This document shows positions 29,859-38,833 of a DNA stretch of 64,000 nucleotides, in pieces. This stretch comes from Anaerolineales bacterium (GTDB lineage Bacteria; Chloroflexota; Anaerolineae; 4572-78; J111). The notes below the pieces were generated by a model. That model ran no database searches and was not told the origin of the DNA. It saw nothing but the letters and a program-made list of their open reading frames with translations. The position numbers and the translations under genes are program-made. Location of the stretch: assembly GCA_015075405.1 (NCBI GenBank), contig JABTUK010000001.1:2046001-2110000 (forward strand), in the 5' to 3' direction. Every line of letters starts with the position of its first letter. The stretch's first letter is position 1.

Positions 29859-30287
29859 GTGAAAACAATCAGTGCTAAAGAAGCAGATATTCAGCGAGAT
29901 TGGTATGTGATTGATGCCCAGGGGCAAACATTAGGCCGGCTGGCAACTCGCACAGCTTCCATTTTGCGCGGCAAGCATAAGCCTCTTTTTACCCCGCATG
30001 TGGATTGTGGTGATTATGTTATTATCATCAACGCCGCAAAGGTTCACGTGACGGGCCAGAAGATGAGCCAAAAGAAGTATTACCGGCACTCCGGCTACCC
30101 TGGCGGCCTCAAAGAAATTAGCCTGCGCGACCAGTTACAGAAGTTCCCGGAACGAGTGCTGGAAAGCGCGGTGCGCGGCATGCTGCCCAAAAATCGGTTG
30201 GGGCGGCAACTGTTTAAGAAATTGAAAATTTATCCGGGTCCCAATCACCCCCATCAGGCGCAACAGCCCAAGCCGATGGAGTTCTAA
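29859..30287 (+). CDS. rplM: 50S ribosomal protein L13
   Basis: Early-assembly 50S protein. 142 residues: [45 protein letters not shown], and the [17 protein letters not shown] end [21 protein letters not shown]. The start is GTG 29859 with GAGGAG at 29842-29847. It pairs with rpsI as usual. Confidence 0.97.
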   Translation: MKTISAKEADIQRDWYVIDAQGQTLGRLATRTASILRGKHKPLFTPHVDCGDYVIIINAAKVHVTGQKMSQKKYYRHSGYPGGLKEISLRDQLQKFPERVLESAVRGMLPKNRLGRQLFKKLKIYPGPNHPHQAQQPKPMEF

Positions 30288-30325
30288 TTGTAAAGTTGTG
30301 ATTAATTGAGGAAGAGACTTAAACT

Positions 30326-30724
30326 ATGGCAGATACTCAATATTACGAAGGTCTTGGTCGGCGCAAAACTGCAACTGCGAGGGTGCGCTTGCATACGGGC
30401 GGGAGTGGCAATTTTACCGTCAACGACAAACCGATTCAGGACTATTTTTGTCGGAATATGGATCAATTTCAGATCAACGAGGCGCTTAAAGTTACCGGTA
30501 CCGATGGTCGCTTTAATGTTACTGTAAAAGTATCAGGCGGAGGCGTAACCGGGCAGGCAGGCGCGGTAAGATTAGGTATTGCCCGTGCCTTGCTCAAAGC
30601 TGATCCTGAATACCGTAAAGTACTGCGCGAACACGGGATGTTAACCCGTGATGCGCGGGCTAAAGAGCGCAAGAAGCCCGGCCTCAAACGGGCCAGAAAA
30701 GCGCCGCAGTACACAAAACGCTAG
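30326..30724 (+). CDS. rpsI: 30S ribosomal protein S9
   Basis: Its C-terminal arginine reaches the P-site tRNA. 132 residues: YYEGLGRRKTATARVRLHTG, the GGGVTGQAGAVRLGIARAL segment and the terminal basic tail LKRARKAPQYTKR. Last gene of the ribosomal run; a terminator follows 35 bases later. Confidence 0.97.
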   Translation: MADTQYYEGLGRRKTATARVRLHTGGSGNFTVNDKPIQDYFCRNMDQFQINEALKVTGTDGRFNVTVKVSGGGVTGQAGAVRLGIARALLKADPEYRKVLREHGMLTRDARAKERKKPGLKRARKAPQYTKR

Positions 30725-30758
30725 TCTGCGCTGTTTATATTGCCAGCAAACAATTTAC

Positions 30759-30798
30759 AGAGATACTTCTCTCAGGAGAGAGGTATCTCTTTTTATTT
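30759..30798 (+). terminator. Terminator after rpsI
   Basis: AGAGATAC then CTCTC, short loop, GAGAG then GTATCTCT, directly followed by a T-rich stretch. It closes the 18-kb ribosomal run. Confidence 0.88.
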
Positions 30799-30840
30799 TA
30801 ACCGGATTTGGGGTCAGGCCTGAGGAAAACTATCTCCCGC

Positions 30841-31710
30841 TTAGCGAAAGTAAAGAATGGCAACGGCGGTTAAGGTAAACAAAACAATGCTTATTTGTAA
30901 CGGGCGGTCAACTAGCAGGACCTCATCGGGGGCGCCGCCGTTCCCCTGGACGTGGATAACGTACAAATAGCGAAAAATTCCGTAAAGCACAAACGGAATA
31001 GTCAGCATCATCAGGTGATTAGCGGGCAGGTTGGGGGCCGAAAAGGTATAGAAGGAGTAGGTCATCACCGTGCCCGCGGTGACAATTGCCATCATTTCAT
31101 CCAAAAAGGGCAGATTATATTCATCCAAAATGGCGCGGGTATTGGTGGCCTGTTCTTTGAGTAAAGCTAACTCCTGGCGGCGTTTGCCCAAAACCAAAAA
31201 TAGAGCCAGGAGCACGGTAAACACATACAGCCAAGGGGAAAACCTTTCGGCCTGAACCAAAACAACGCCAGCCGCCACGCGTAGAACAAATCCCCCGGCT
31301 ACAGTTAAAACATCCACAATCACGATATTCTTTAAGATCAACGAATAAGCAATTTGCAACAACCAATAGCTGAGGGCCACAATCCCAAAAGTCGGATCGA
31401 GCCAAAAACTTAACGATAGGCACGCCACCGATAAGACAACAGCCGAAATGATTGCCACCCGAATGGGCACACTTCCTGAGGCAATAGGCCGGTTCCTTTT
31501 GGTGGGATGCTGGCGATCCTTTTCCACATCAACTAAGTCATTAATGATATAAACCGTACCGGACAGAAAACAAAGCAGCACAAATCCATACAGGGTCTTG
31601 GCAAAGGGTTCGGTTTGAAATAGTTTAATATCAAAAATCAGGGCGGCAAAGATAAAGCCATTCTTGGTCCATTGTTTGGGACGTAATGATTTGAGAATAC
31701 CGGTTAGCAA
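30841..31710 (-). CDS. UbiA-family prenyltransferase, decaprenyl-phosphate phosphoribosyltransferase-like
   Basis: 289-residue polytopic membrane protein with about eight or nine hydrophobic segments. The first Asp-rich motif is NDLVDVEKDRQHPTKRNRP, a form typical of the UbiA branch that transfers phosphoribose from PRPP to a polyprenyl phosphate. The second is DEYNLPFLDEM. Such enzymes supply lipid-linked pentose for cell-envelope glycans. The substrate is inferred from motif style; another lipid-phosphate prenyltransferase is possible. It is transcribed against both neighbours (rpsI and tlyA). Confidence 0.85.
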   Translation of the reverse strand: MLTGILKSLRPKQWTKNGFIFAALIFDIKLFQTEPFAKTLYGFVLLCFLSGTVYIINDLVDVEKDRQHPTKRNRPIASGSVPIRVAIISAVVLSVACLSLSFWLDPTFGIVALSYWLLQIAYSLILKNIVIVDVLTVAGGFVLRVAAGVVLVQAERFSPWLYVFTVLLALFLVLGKRRQELALLKEQATNTRAILDEYNLPFLDEMMAIVTAGTVMTYSFYTFSAPNLPANHLMMLTIPFVLYGIFRYLYVIHVQGNGGAPDEVLLVDRPLQISIVLFTLTAVAILYFR

Positions 31711-31846
31711 GTTGTAGCTCCATAAAGTGGTTATAAGACATGATATTTAAGGGTAGAAGCTTTGGCAAAAGTGAGCCAGGTATTATGCCAGCCTTTAAAC
31801 TTTTATAGGTTGCAGATTGCCCGTAATTGTGCTACGCTTAGGTAAT

Positions 31847-32665
31847 ATGGGCAAGGCAAAGATACGGCTGGACCTTTTATTAACCCAAAAAGGGTTAGCC
31901 GACAGTAGAAATCGAGCGCAGGCGTTGATTATGGCCGGCAAAGTGCGCGTTGCCGGCCAGGTGATGACGAAACCGGGCTTACAAGTACCCGACGAAGCTG
32001 AAGTCACAATTGAGCAAGACCTGCCTTATGTCAGTCGAGGTGGATTAAAATTAGCCGCCGCGTTGGATGAGTTTGAGATTGAGCCGCTCAATGCTGTCTG
32101 CGCTGATGTAGGCGCTTCAACCGGAGGGTTTACCGATGTTTTGCTGCAACGGGGCGCAAGCCGGGTTTACGCTATTGATGTAGGGTATGGACAGCTTGAC
32201 TGGAAGTTGCGCCAGGACAAACGTGTTGTTGTTATGGAAAAAACAAACGCTCGCTATCTGGAATCGCTGCCCGAATTGGTTAACCTGGTGACAATTGATG
32301 CCTCTTTTATCTCCTTAACGTTGCTTTTGCCTGTCGCACAAAAGTGGTTAACTACCCCTGGTCTGGTGATTGCCCTGGTGAAGCCTCAATTTGAGGCGGG
32401 CCGAAGCCAGGTAGGGAAAGGGGGCGTGGTGCGGGATAAACTTGTCCACCGGCAAGTATTGGAAAACACAATCAGTGCTGCTCTGGGCATCGGTTTCAAA
32501 CCGTTAGGTATCACCCTTTCACCGATTACCGGACCGGCCGGTAATCATGAATTTCTTGTTTACCTGGGTTGGCAAACGACGCAAACTTCTATTGACATTG
32601 AAGCGGCGATTGAGCAATGTTTGCTTAAGCTCAATCCGGCAATCATGCTCAGACCAAATTCTTAA
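31847..32665 (+). CDS. tlyA: TlyA-type rRNA 2'-O-methyltransferase / hemolysin A family
   Basis: 272 residues: N-terminal S4 RNA-binding domain (IRLDLLLTQKGLADSRNRAQALI) followed by an FtsJ-like Rossmann methyltransferase with SAM motif VGASTGGFTDVLLQRGAS and KPQFEAG. Members methylate 16S and/or 23S rRNA ribose and affect capreomycin sensitivity. ATG 31847 (GKAKIRLDLLL) is preferred to an upstream TTG at 31817; AGGTAA lies 5 bases before it. A TTGCAG with TACGCT 17 bp away is a possible weak promoter. Confidence 0.93.
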   Translation: MGKAKIRLDLLLTQKGLADSRNRAQALIMAGKVRVAGQVMTKPGLQVPDEAEVTIEQDLPYVSRGGLKLAAALDEFEIEPLNAVCADVGASTGGFTDVLLQRGASRVYAIDVGYGQLDWKLRQDKRVVVMEKTNARYLESLPELVNLVTIDASFISLTLLLPVAQKWLTTPGLVIALVKPQFEAGRSQVGKGGVVRDKLVHRQVLENTISAALGIGFKPLGITLSPITGPAGNHEFLVYLGWQTTQTSIDIEAAIEQCLLKLNPAIMLRPNS

Positions 32666-32688
32666 GATATATACAAATCCCTGATTTA

Positions 32689-32697
32689 TGCTATAAT
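32689..32697 (+). promoter_or_regulatory. Extended -10 promoter of the GAF histidine kinase gene
   Basis: TG-C-TATAAT, an extended -10 with no good -35, placed 82 bp before the start codon of the kinase. Confidence 0.6.
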
Positions 32698-32778
32698 CTA
32701 ATGGGGATGCCTTACCTCTAAAATAGGAATAAATTCGCTCTTTTAGTTTGAATACCCCTAATTATAAGCGAGAGATCA

Positions 32779-34233
32779 ATGCTAAAATACTTAGGTGATC
32801 AGCCTGATCAACCTGATCAGGAGAAGGGAACAGCCTCGCGGCTGGAGGAAATTGACGATTTGGCTTCGCCAACCTTGAGCGAAGATCACCACGGTTCTAA
32901 CAGAGAAAAGACTCTGCCAAATTTGGAACCAGCTATGGAGCCAGAAAATGAACGAGACCTGACCATTTTGCTGGAGCAAAAGATAGAAGGTCTGGAAAAG
33001 CGCATTGGTTACCTGGAGCGGATTGTCAAAGTTAGCCAGATTTTAAACTCTACGTTGAGTGTTGAGCCTCTTTTGCAGATTATCATTCAGGCGGCTACGG
33101 AGTTAACCAATACCGAAGCCTGCTCGATTATGCTGATTGACAAACATACTGGCGAGCTGCGTTTTGCCGAAGCTACGGGCGGCGCTACGGAAGCTTTGAA
33201 AAAGGTTTCGGTGCCCCTGGATAACAGTATCGGCGGCTGGGTTGTTCGCAAAGATAGACCCTTATTAATTCGAGATGCCAAGAATGACCCGCGCTGGCAC
33301 CGGGGCGTGGACGAAACGACAGACTTTGAAACCCGCTCTATTTTGGGCGTGCCGCTCAAGGTGCGTGATCAGGTAATTGGGGTTTTGGAAGTTGTTAACA
33401 AAAAATCAGAAGATGGTTTCAACCAAGATGACATCCAGATTGCCACTACCCTCAGCGCCCAGGCCGCCATTGCCATCGAAAATGCCCGGCTGTTGGATGA
33501 ACTGCAGCAGGCCTATCGCGAGTTATCCCAATTAGATCAGATCAAAGGCGATTTTGTCAGTATTGCCTCACACGAATTGAGAACTCCCCTGGCCGTCATT
33601 TTGGGCTACGCTACCTTTTTGCGGGATAATGTGACCGGTCAGGCCAGTGAGCAGCTTGAAATTGTGTTAAGCAGTGCTATCCGGCTACGCTCGTTGATTG
33701 ATGATATGGTCAACTTACGCCATATTCAAACCAACGAAGTTCAGTTGGAGCGAAGTATGTTTTCTTTACGCCAATTGGTGCTGGATGTCACCCAAGAGTT
33801 TTCGGAATTAGTGCTAGGCAAGCGGCAAATTATTACAACCAAGTTTGTGCCTAATGATAGCCCCCTCAATATCGAGGCTGACCGGCAAAAGATATATTTG
33901 GTGCTGGCTAACCTGATTTCCAATTCGATTAAATTTACTCCGGAAGGGGGGCGTATCCATGTGAATGTCGAGCTAAAGGGTTTCAAATATTGGCTAAATG
34001 TGATTGATACGGGTATCGGCATTCCTAAATCAGAGTACGCGCATATTTTTAATCAGTTTTATCAGGTGGAACCTTCGCTTACCCGCAAGTATCAGGGGAT
34101 GGGGCTAGGTTTGTCTATTGCCAAAGGTATGGTTGAGGTGCATAAAGGCCGCATTTGGGTGGAAAGTGTGGTCGGGAAGGGGAGTAACTTTAGCGTTGTT
34201 TTACCAAGCGCCCCCGATGTTGAGGTTTTGTAA
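32779..34233 (+). CDS. Soluble GAF-domain sensor histidine kinase
   Basis: 484 residues with no membrane segment, so a cytoplasmic sensor. Order: a charged N-terminal region with repeated DQP units, a short coiled coil (about 62-90), a GAF domain (about 95-235, with NTEACSIMLIDKHTGELRF and ILGVPLKVRDQVIGVLEVVN), a linker helix, and the HisKA domain with phospho-acceptor His265 in SHELRTPLAV. The HATPase domain follows with N box NLISNSIKFT, G1 DTGIGIP and G2 GMGLGLSIAKGM. No response regulator gene is adjacent, so it is an orphan in this window. A small-ligand or redox signal on GAF is possible but not identifiable. Confidence 0.93.
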   Translation: MLKYLGDQPDQPDQEKGTASRLEEIDDLASPTLSEDHHGSNREKTLPNLEPAMEPENERDLTILLEQKIEGLEKRIGYLERIVKVSQILNSTLSVEPLLQIIIQAATELTNTEACSIMLIDKHTGELRFAEATGGATEALKKVSVPLDNSIGGWVVRKDRPLLIRDAKNDPRWHRGVDETTDFETRSILGVPLKVRDQVIGVLEVVNKKSEDGFNQDDIQIATTLSAQAAIAIENARLLDELQQAYRELSQLDQIKGDFVSIASHELRTPLAVILGYATFLRDNVTGQASEQLEIVLSSAIRLRSLIDDMVNLRHIQTNEVQLERSMFSLRQLVLDVTQEFSELVLGKRQIITTKFVPNDSPLNIEADRQKIYLVLANLISNSIKFTPEGGRIHVNVELKGFKYWLNVIDTGIGIPKSEYAHIFNQFYQVEPSLTRKYQGMGLGLSIAKGMVEVHKGRIWVESVVGKGSNFSVVLPSAPDVEVL

Positions 34234-34320
34234 GGAAAATTCCCGTTTGTGAAAACATTCCAGAACTTGTTCTACACCTTACTTTATTTTTGAATTTTTA
34301 CCTTACCGGAGTACATCGGT

Positions 34321-35322
34321 ATGCCCGACATAATTGTAATAGGGGACATCAATGCGGATGTTATTCTCACTATCCCCGCCTACCCTCGACCTGGCGGTGA
34401 GGCCGTAGCGGCTACGGTTAAAATACATACCGGTGGCTCGGCAGTCAATACCGCCGTTGCTCTGGCCAAGATGGACATGGATGTTGGTTTTATTGGCAGA
34501 ATTGGCAAAGATGCCCTGGCTAACCAGATTTTGGCCGATTTGGGCGAATCAGGGGTGGATGGGACTCATATTCAAACTGACCCTAAAGTTAACACCGGAT
34601 TAATTTTTATTGCCGTTACCGTAGATGGCGAGCGGACCATGTTTGGGGCCAGGGGGGCGAACACTTTCACCGAAGCCTCAGCCATTGACCCCGCCTATTT
34701 TGTCAACTGTCGCTGGATTCATCTCTCAGGCTACTCGTTTTTGTCTTATCATCAACACGAGACCACCCTGATGGCCCTGGAATTGGCTAAGAACTCGCCT
34801 TATACCAGGGTCAGCCTGGATATTGGCACCGAACCTGCGCTACGCGCGCGCAGCCAAATCATGGAAGTTTTACCCAAGCTGGATGTCATCTTTCCCAATG
34901 AAACGGAGTTGGCCATTCTCACCGAAGGCCGTTCAATTGAGGCCGGCCTGGATTATTTGTTAGATGGCCGCACCAGTGCCGTAGTGGCCAAACGCGGACG
35001 CAAAGGCAGCATTTTGGCGGTGGGTAACAAACGGGTTAGCTTGCCCGCTTTTAATATTAATGTCAAGGATAGTACCGGGGCAGGTGACAGCTTTAATGCC
35101 GGCGTTGTATTGGGCCGTCTGGTGGGATTAAGCTGGGAGGCGTCAGCGGCATTGGGTAATGCTCTGGGCGGATTAGCTACCTCACAGGAAGGTGGCGCGG
35201 CCAGTTCCATTAGCCGGAGCAGCGTGGCCCGGTTGATTGAGAAACATTTATTTCAGGAGGAGTGGAGCCAGGTACGTTATGCCCTGGAAGAGTTGGCGGC
35301 TTATTTTGAAGGCACGCTTTAA
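34321..35322 (+). CDS. PfkB-family carbohydrate kinase (ribokinase-like)
   Basis: 333 residues: N-terminal IIVIGDINADVILTIPAYPRPGGE, the first PfkB signature GGSAVNTAVALAKMDMDVGFIGRIGKDA, and the second signature DSTGAGDSFNAGVVLG with the catalytic Asp. Substrate not determined; the substrate-side GGEA/GGSAVNTA pattern fits a ribokinase-type sugar kinase. It ends before the strong promoter of the tRNA/rnpB unit. Confidence 0.9.
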   Translation: MPDIIVIGDINADVILTIPAYPRPGGEAVAATVKIHTGGSAVNTAVALAKMDMDVGFIGRIGKDALANQILADLGESGVDGTHIQTDPKVNTGLIFIAVTVDGERTMFGARGANTFTEASAIDPAYFVNCRWIHLSGYSFLSYHQHETTLMALELAKNSPYTRVSLDIGTEPALRARSQIMEVLPKLDVIFPNETELAILTEGRSIEAGLDYLLDGRTSAVVAKRGRKGSILAVGNKRVSLPAFNINVKDSTGAGDSFNAGVVLGRLVGLSWEASAALGNALGGLATSQEGGAASSISRSSVARLIEKHLFQEEWSQVRYALEELAAYFEGTL

Positions 35323-35341
35323 TTTTTAGTTTGCGCGATAG

Positions 35342-35370
35342 TTGACACATCCTCCGACCTGTGCTATAAT
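35342..35370 (+). promoter_or_regulatory. Promoter of the tRNA-rnpB unit
   Basis: Perfect TTGACA (35342-35347) and TATAAT (35365-35370) with a 17-bp spacer and a TGC extended -10. The strongest-looking promoter of the window, placed 54 bp before tRNA-Arg. Confidence 0.92.
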
Positions 35371-35423
35371 CGTCCCTGCTGTTGAGACACAGCAGGTTAA
35401 CAAATTAAAACTCCAGGAATTGA

Positions 35424-35496
35424 GTCTCCGTAGCTCAGTGGATAGAGCATTTGGTTGCGGACCAAAAGGCCGCAGGTTCGAATCCTGCCGGGGACG
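35424..35496 (+). tRNA. tRNA-Arg (anticodon GCG)
   Basis: Full cloverleaf: acceptor GTCTCCG/CGGGGAC, D arm GCTC/GAGC, anticodon stem TTTGG/CCAAA with loop TTGCGGA (anticodon GCG at 35457-35459), T arm GCAGG/CCTGC. A in the D loop agrees with arginine identity. CCA is not encoded. A G at position 34 for the CGN box is uncommon in bacteria, which normally use ACG edited to ICG. Confidence 0.93.
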
Positions 35497-35521
35497 CTAA
35501 GGGGTTGCTCCTTACAAATTT

Positions 35522-35980
35522 GATCTTTTAATGAGTTGCGCCGTCGCTATCCGGGCTGAAAAGCCGGGTAGAGGAACTTCCCGACTCTCAGCTCTGAGTC
35601 TAAACCCTCAGAAGCAAGATTGCCTCACGAAACAGCAAGTGAGGGCCTCCTGCTAAAAGCAGGATGACTACAACCGCAACAGAAAACAAACCAGCCCTTG
35701 GCCAAACTCAGGACACACCCGGAGGATGGCGGAAGGTGATGGCTGAAACGGTAGGGTAAGAGCCTACCAGCGGTTTTCGGTAACGAAACCGGCTAGGCGA
35801 GCGTGCAATCGAGAGCAAGGTGAGTGGGCCGGGCTGTAAAGGTTCGGTCTCATCGCAGCAACAACGATGAAGCAGGGTAACACCCTGCAAATTAGGCGTT
35901 GCCATCCTAATCAGGGTGAGACAGATGACGGTACGGCATAGCCGACAGAATCGGGGGTACTAAACTCATTCTAAAAGATC
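35522..35980 (+). ncRNA. rnpB: RNase P RNA, catalytic subunit
   Basis: The terminal helix P1 is formed by 35522-35537 with 35963-35980 (GATCTTTT/AAAAGATC and ATGAGTT/AACTCAT). Conserved regions are readable: GAGGAACTTCCCGACTC at 35571-35587 (CR I), GAAACGGTAGGGTAAGAGCC at about 35744 (CR II/III type), CAATCGAGAGCAAGGTGAG, and the 3' ACAGAATC at 35945. About 459 nt, consistent with the bacterial RNA. It matures tRNA 5' ends, and lies inside a tRNA transcription unit between tRNA-Arg and initiator tRNA. The ends are estimated from P1 pairing. Confidence 0.88.
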
Positions 35981-35991
35981 ATCCTTAATAT

Positions 35992-36063
35992 TGCGGGGTG
36001 GAGCAGAGGCAGCTCGCCAGGCTCATAACCTGGAGGTCGTGGGTTCGAGTCCCGCCCCCGCTA
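35992..36063 (+). tRNA. Initiator tRNA-fMet (CAT)
   Basis: Anticodon loop CTCATAA in stem CCAGG/CCTGG. Initiator marks: position 1-72 is unpaired (T facing T), and the D stem has A11-T24. The usual three G-C pairs of the anticodon stem are here A-T, G-C, G-C. Seven-base D loop, T loop TTCGAGT, discriminator A; CCA is not encoded. Confidence 0.9.
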
Positions 36064-36070
36064 CCTTAAT

Positions 36071-36135
36071 AAGGATGAAATATGAAGGATGAAGGATGAA
36101 AAAATTTCCACCTTCATCCTTCATATTTCATCCTT
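36071..36135. repeat. Perfect hairpin of GGATGAA units between two tRNA genes
   Basis: 36071-36093 is exactly complementary to 36113-36135, a 23-bp stem built from GGATGAA-type heptamers with an extra copy in the 19-base loop. It separates tRNA-fMet from tRNA-Trp. Confidence 0.9.
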
Positions 36136-36141
36136 TCAAAT

Positions 36142-36214
<73 letters not shown>

Positions 36215-36219
36215 TTGTT

Positions 36220-36293
<74 letters not shown>

Positions 36294-36304
36294 CTGTGTC
36301 AAAG

Positions 36305-36334
36305 AAAACCCGTCCCAATTGGGACGGGTTTTTT
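36305..36334 (+). terminator. Terminator of the tRNA-rnpB unit
   Basis: AAAACCCGTCCC, loop AATT, GGGACGGGTTTT plus two more T: a 12-bp perfect stem with a T tract, 12 bases after tRNA-Gly. Confidence 0.94.
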
Positions 36335-36363
36335 ATTTGGGCGCATTTGTAGTTGGTCAACCT

Positions 36364-36392
36364 TTGTCAGACCCTCATACCTTTGTTATAAT
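36364..36392 (+). promoter_or_regulatory. Promoter of the 36433 membrane-protein gene
   Basis: TTGTCA 36364-36369 and TATAAT 36387-36392 with a 17-bp spacer, 41 bp before the start codon. Confidence 0.8.
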
Positions 36393-36432
36393 CGGGGTTG
36401 TTGTTGAATTTTTGCCAGAGGAAACTGTTTTT

Positions 36433-37326
36433 ATGATTGAGACAGGTCAATTGGATTTTACACCGCAAGAGTTGGACCAGTTGCAGCAAGTCCGCTTGTC
36501 GGTGTTGGCTTTTCAGCGGACCATCGCTACCCTGCCCGCCGATGAATATAACGAGGCGCGCAGCGAACAGTTCAATCAAATTTGGCTCGAAGCCAAAGCC
36601 GTCTTGAACAAACCTGATTTTGATAAAAAAATTCCCAGGGCGATGACCAAAGACCTTTTGGCCGAACGCTCGCAGCGGGTCATTATGTCCCGCTTATCAG
36701 GAATTGTTATGTTTGGGGTGATTTTGGCTTTGCTGGGCCTGGGGGTCAACTCTATTATTCTGGATGATTTTATTATCAACAGCCTGGGTTGCCTGGTTAG
36801 CACTGGCGGCATGTTGTTGATTATAGGCGCTTTTGTGGTTTGGGCGGTTAACAGCATGCGCGGGCGGGTGAGCAATCTGGGTGATCTTTATTTGAGCAGC
36901 AATGCCTTGCTGGTCGAAATTGAGAACGTGCTGAACCTTGCCCTACCCGGTTGGGCTGAACGAGCAACCGGGGAGAGTTCCGAGATTCCTTCGGTGGTGG
37001 ACCTGGCTTTGGACTCGCTGCGCAAGCAGGCCGCTGATTGGCAGCACAAACTGCGTGAATTGGAACAGCAGCAGCTATCGCCAGGCGCTGCGTCTCCGTT
37101 GGAGTTGAAGCTAAACCTTGATTTTAGCCAGCGCGAGTTGCAGCGAGTCCGGCAGGAGATTGACCGGCTTCAGGGCCGCCCCGGAACGGATCTGAAGGCT
37201 AAAGTTATTATACCGCCGGGCGTCGGTGAAGTAGTCGTTGACCCAACTTCGTTGAGAAGGGCCAAATCGGTGACAATGGACATGCCGGTGAGCCGGCCCG
37301 AAGAGGCAGACCCGCCGGAAAATTAA
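36433..37326 (+). CDS. Membrane protein with two transmembrane helices and coiled coil, unknown function
   Basis: 297 residues, no family recognised. A soluble N-terminal helical region (1-90, rich in Leu, Gln and Glu) is followed by two adjacent membrane helices (about 98-120 and 128-150). A cytoplasmic helical part with likely coiled coil (about 185-255, LRELEQQQ, LNLDFSQRELQRVRQEIDRL) and a charged tail come next. ATG 36433 is chosen; the frame is open back to 36319, but that would start inside the terminator and before the promoter. The stop overlaps the stop of the convergent sugar transferase gene by four bases. Confidence 0.82.
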   Translation: MIETGQLDFTPQELDQLQQVRLSVLAFQRTIATLPADEYNEARSEQFNQIWLEAKAVLNKPDFDKKIPRAMTKDLLAERSQRVIMSRLSGIVMFGVILALLGLGVNSIILDDFIINSLGCLVSTGGMLLIIGAFVVWAVNSMRGRVSNLGDLYLSSNALLVEIENVLNLALPGWAERATGESSEIPSVVDLALDSLRKQAADWQHKLRELEQQQLSPGAASPLELKLNLDFSQRELQRVRQEIDRLQGRPGTDLKAKVIIPPGVGEVVVDPTSLRRAKSVTMDMPVSRPEEADPPEN

Positions 37327-38780
37327 TACGCTCCATTCCCAAAGATTACTCTGGGAATGGTCTGCAACAAAATCTTGGTATCCAGCCCCAGCGACCAGTT
37401 CTCGATGTAATAAATATCCAACAGCGCCGTTTCGTCAAAAGTTAGTTCGGAGCGGCCGCTGATCTGAGATAGGCCGGTAAGACCTGGGGCCACTTCCAGG
37501 CGGCGCTTGTGCCACTCCTGGTACTGTTTTACCTCGGCCGGCAGGGGCGGACGTGGGCCAATCAAACTCATCTCCCCGTTGAGGATATTATACAGTTGCG
37601 GCAGTTCATCCAGGCTAAATTTGCGCAGCCATTTGCCCACGCGAGTGGTACGTGGATCATCTTTGATTTTAAAGAGCGGCCCATCGGCCTCGTTGAGGTC
37701 TAGCAAGGCCGCTTTTTGCTCGTCGGCCCCTTCCACCATCGAGCGAAATTTATAAACGGTAAAGCGCCGGCCGTTGCGCCCCACCCGCTCTTGCCGGAAC
37801 AGCACCGGCCCCGGCGACTCCAGCTTAATCATCAAAGCAATCAGCGCCATCAGTGGGGCGCTAAGAACCAGCGTCAGCGCGGCAAAAAACAGGTCAATGC
37901 TGCGCTTGACGACCTGGTTGAGGCCGCTAATGCTGACCTCTTTAACCCCAATCATCGGCACGCCGGCAATATCCTCGACGTGCATGCGGCTGATGGTCAT
38001 TTGAAACAGGTCGGGCACGATGCGCGCCCGAATTGTTTCCCGCTCACAGTGGGTCATAATGGTGACAATTTTGCGGTGGTACTGCCAGGGCAAAGTGATG
38101 ATAACCTCGTCAATGGCCTGCTCGCGCAGCACCTCGGTGAGATTATCCAGGCTGCCCAGTGCCTTGAAGCGGCCAATATCCGTTTCGCCTTTGGCCGGAT
38201 TATCGTCCAGAAAACCGATGATATTGAAACCGCACTCCGGGTTGGCGACCACCGCCCGCATCACCGTGCGGGCTATCTCGCCTGCGCCGACAATCAAGAC
38301 TCGTTCTGAGCCAATACCCCGGCGACGCAGGGCGCGCAGCAGCGTTACCTTGATAAATCGGCTGACCCCCAACAAGATGACCACAAAAATCCCGGCGTAG
38401 ATAAAGATGGCCCGAGAATAAAAGGCCGCCCGGTAGAGGAAAATGAAGACAATCATAATAATGGTGCCGGTGGCTGTAGCGTTAATAATGGCATAAAATT
38501 CGTCAAACCAGGAGATTTGACGGCGCAGGCGGTAGGCGCCCTGCTGGCGGTACACCAGAATGAGCAGCAAGGTGAACAGGCCCGCGAAAGGCCAATAGAC
38601 CTCGTAGGGCACGTCAAAGGCGGGGTCAACGGCCCGGAAGAGCTGTAGCCTGTAGCGCACCCAATAGGCCAGCCCAAAGGCCACATTGATCAGAACGACG
38701 TCAATGAGCACCCAGGTAATAGCGGCGGCTTTTTGGTTGCTGAATAGAATGGTCAAGTGTTTCACGTAGATATACTTCAA
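37323..38780 (-). CDS. Exopolysaccharide polyprenyl glycosylphosphotransferase (WcaJ/RfbP type)
   Basis: 485 residues. The N-terminal half has four to five membrane helices and a CoA-binding/Rossmann-like domain ([21 protein letters not shown]). One more helix precedes the catalytic domain: [42 protein letters not shown], and [13 protein letters not shown] with the essential DE pair, then [12 protein letters not shown]. It transfers a sugar 1-phosphate to undecaprenyl phosphate, the first step of an exopolysaccharide or O-unit. The start is uncertain: TTG 38780 or GTG 38765. It probably works with the GT4 gene just upstream. Confidence 0.93.
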   Translation of the reverse strand: MKYIYVKHLTILFSNQKAAAITWVLIDVVLINVAFGLAYWVRYRLQLFRAVDPAFDVPYEVYWPFAGLFTLLLILVYRQQGAYRLRRQISWFDEFYAIINATATGTIIMIVFIFLYRAAFYSRAIFIYAGIFVVILLGVSRFIKVTLLRALRRRGIGSERVLIVGAGEIARTVMRAVVANPECGFNIIGFLDDNPAKGETDIGRFKALGSLDNLTEVLREQAIDEVIITLPWQYHRKIVTIMTHCERETIRARIVPDLFQMTISRMHVEDIAGVPMIGVKEVSISGLNQVVKRSIDLFFAALTLVLSAPLMALIALMIKLESPGPVLFRQERVGRNGRRFTVYKFRSMVEGADEQKAALLDLNEADGPLFKIKDDPRTTRVGKWLRKFSLDELPQLYNILNGEMSLIGPRPPLPAEVKQYQEWHKRRLEVAPGLTGLSQISGRSELTFDETALLDIYYIENWSLGLDTKILLQTIPRVIFGNGAY

Positions 38781-38787
38781 AAAAAGG

Positions 38788-38833
38788 GGACTGAGGAAAC
38801 TTTTCTTGAGTTCCCTCAGTTCCTACGAGTTCC
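38788..38833. repeat. GGAACTC-type heptamer repeat between two glycan genes
   Basis: On the minus strand the units GGAACTC, GGAACTG and GGAACTC alternate, followed by an AAACTTTTC loop and a CCTCAG arm. It covers the last codons and the TAG stop of the GT4 gene. Confidence 0.65.

Noticed and set aside
36319..36432. Upstream start of the membrane-protein gene
   Set aside because: It would begin inside the tRNA unit terminator and before the promoter; ATG 36433 fits instead.
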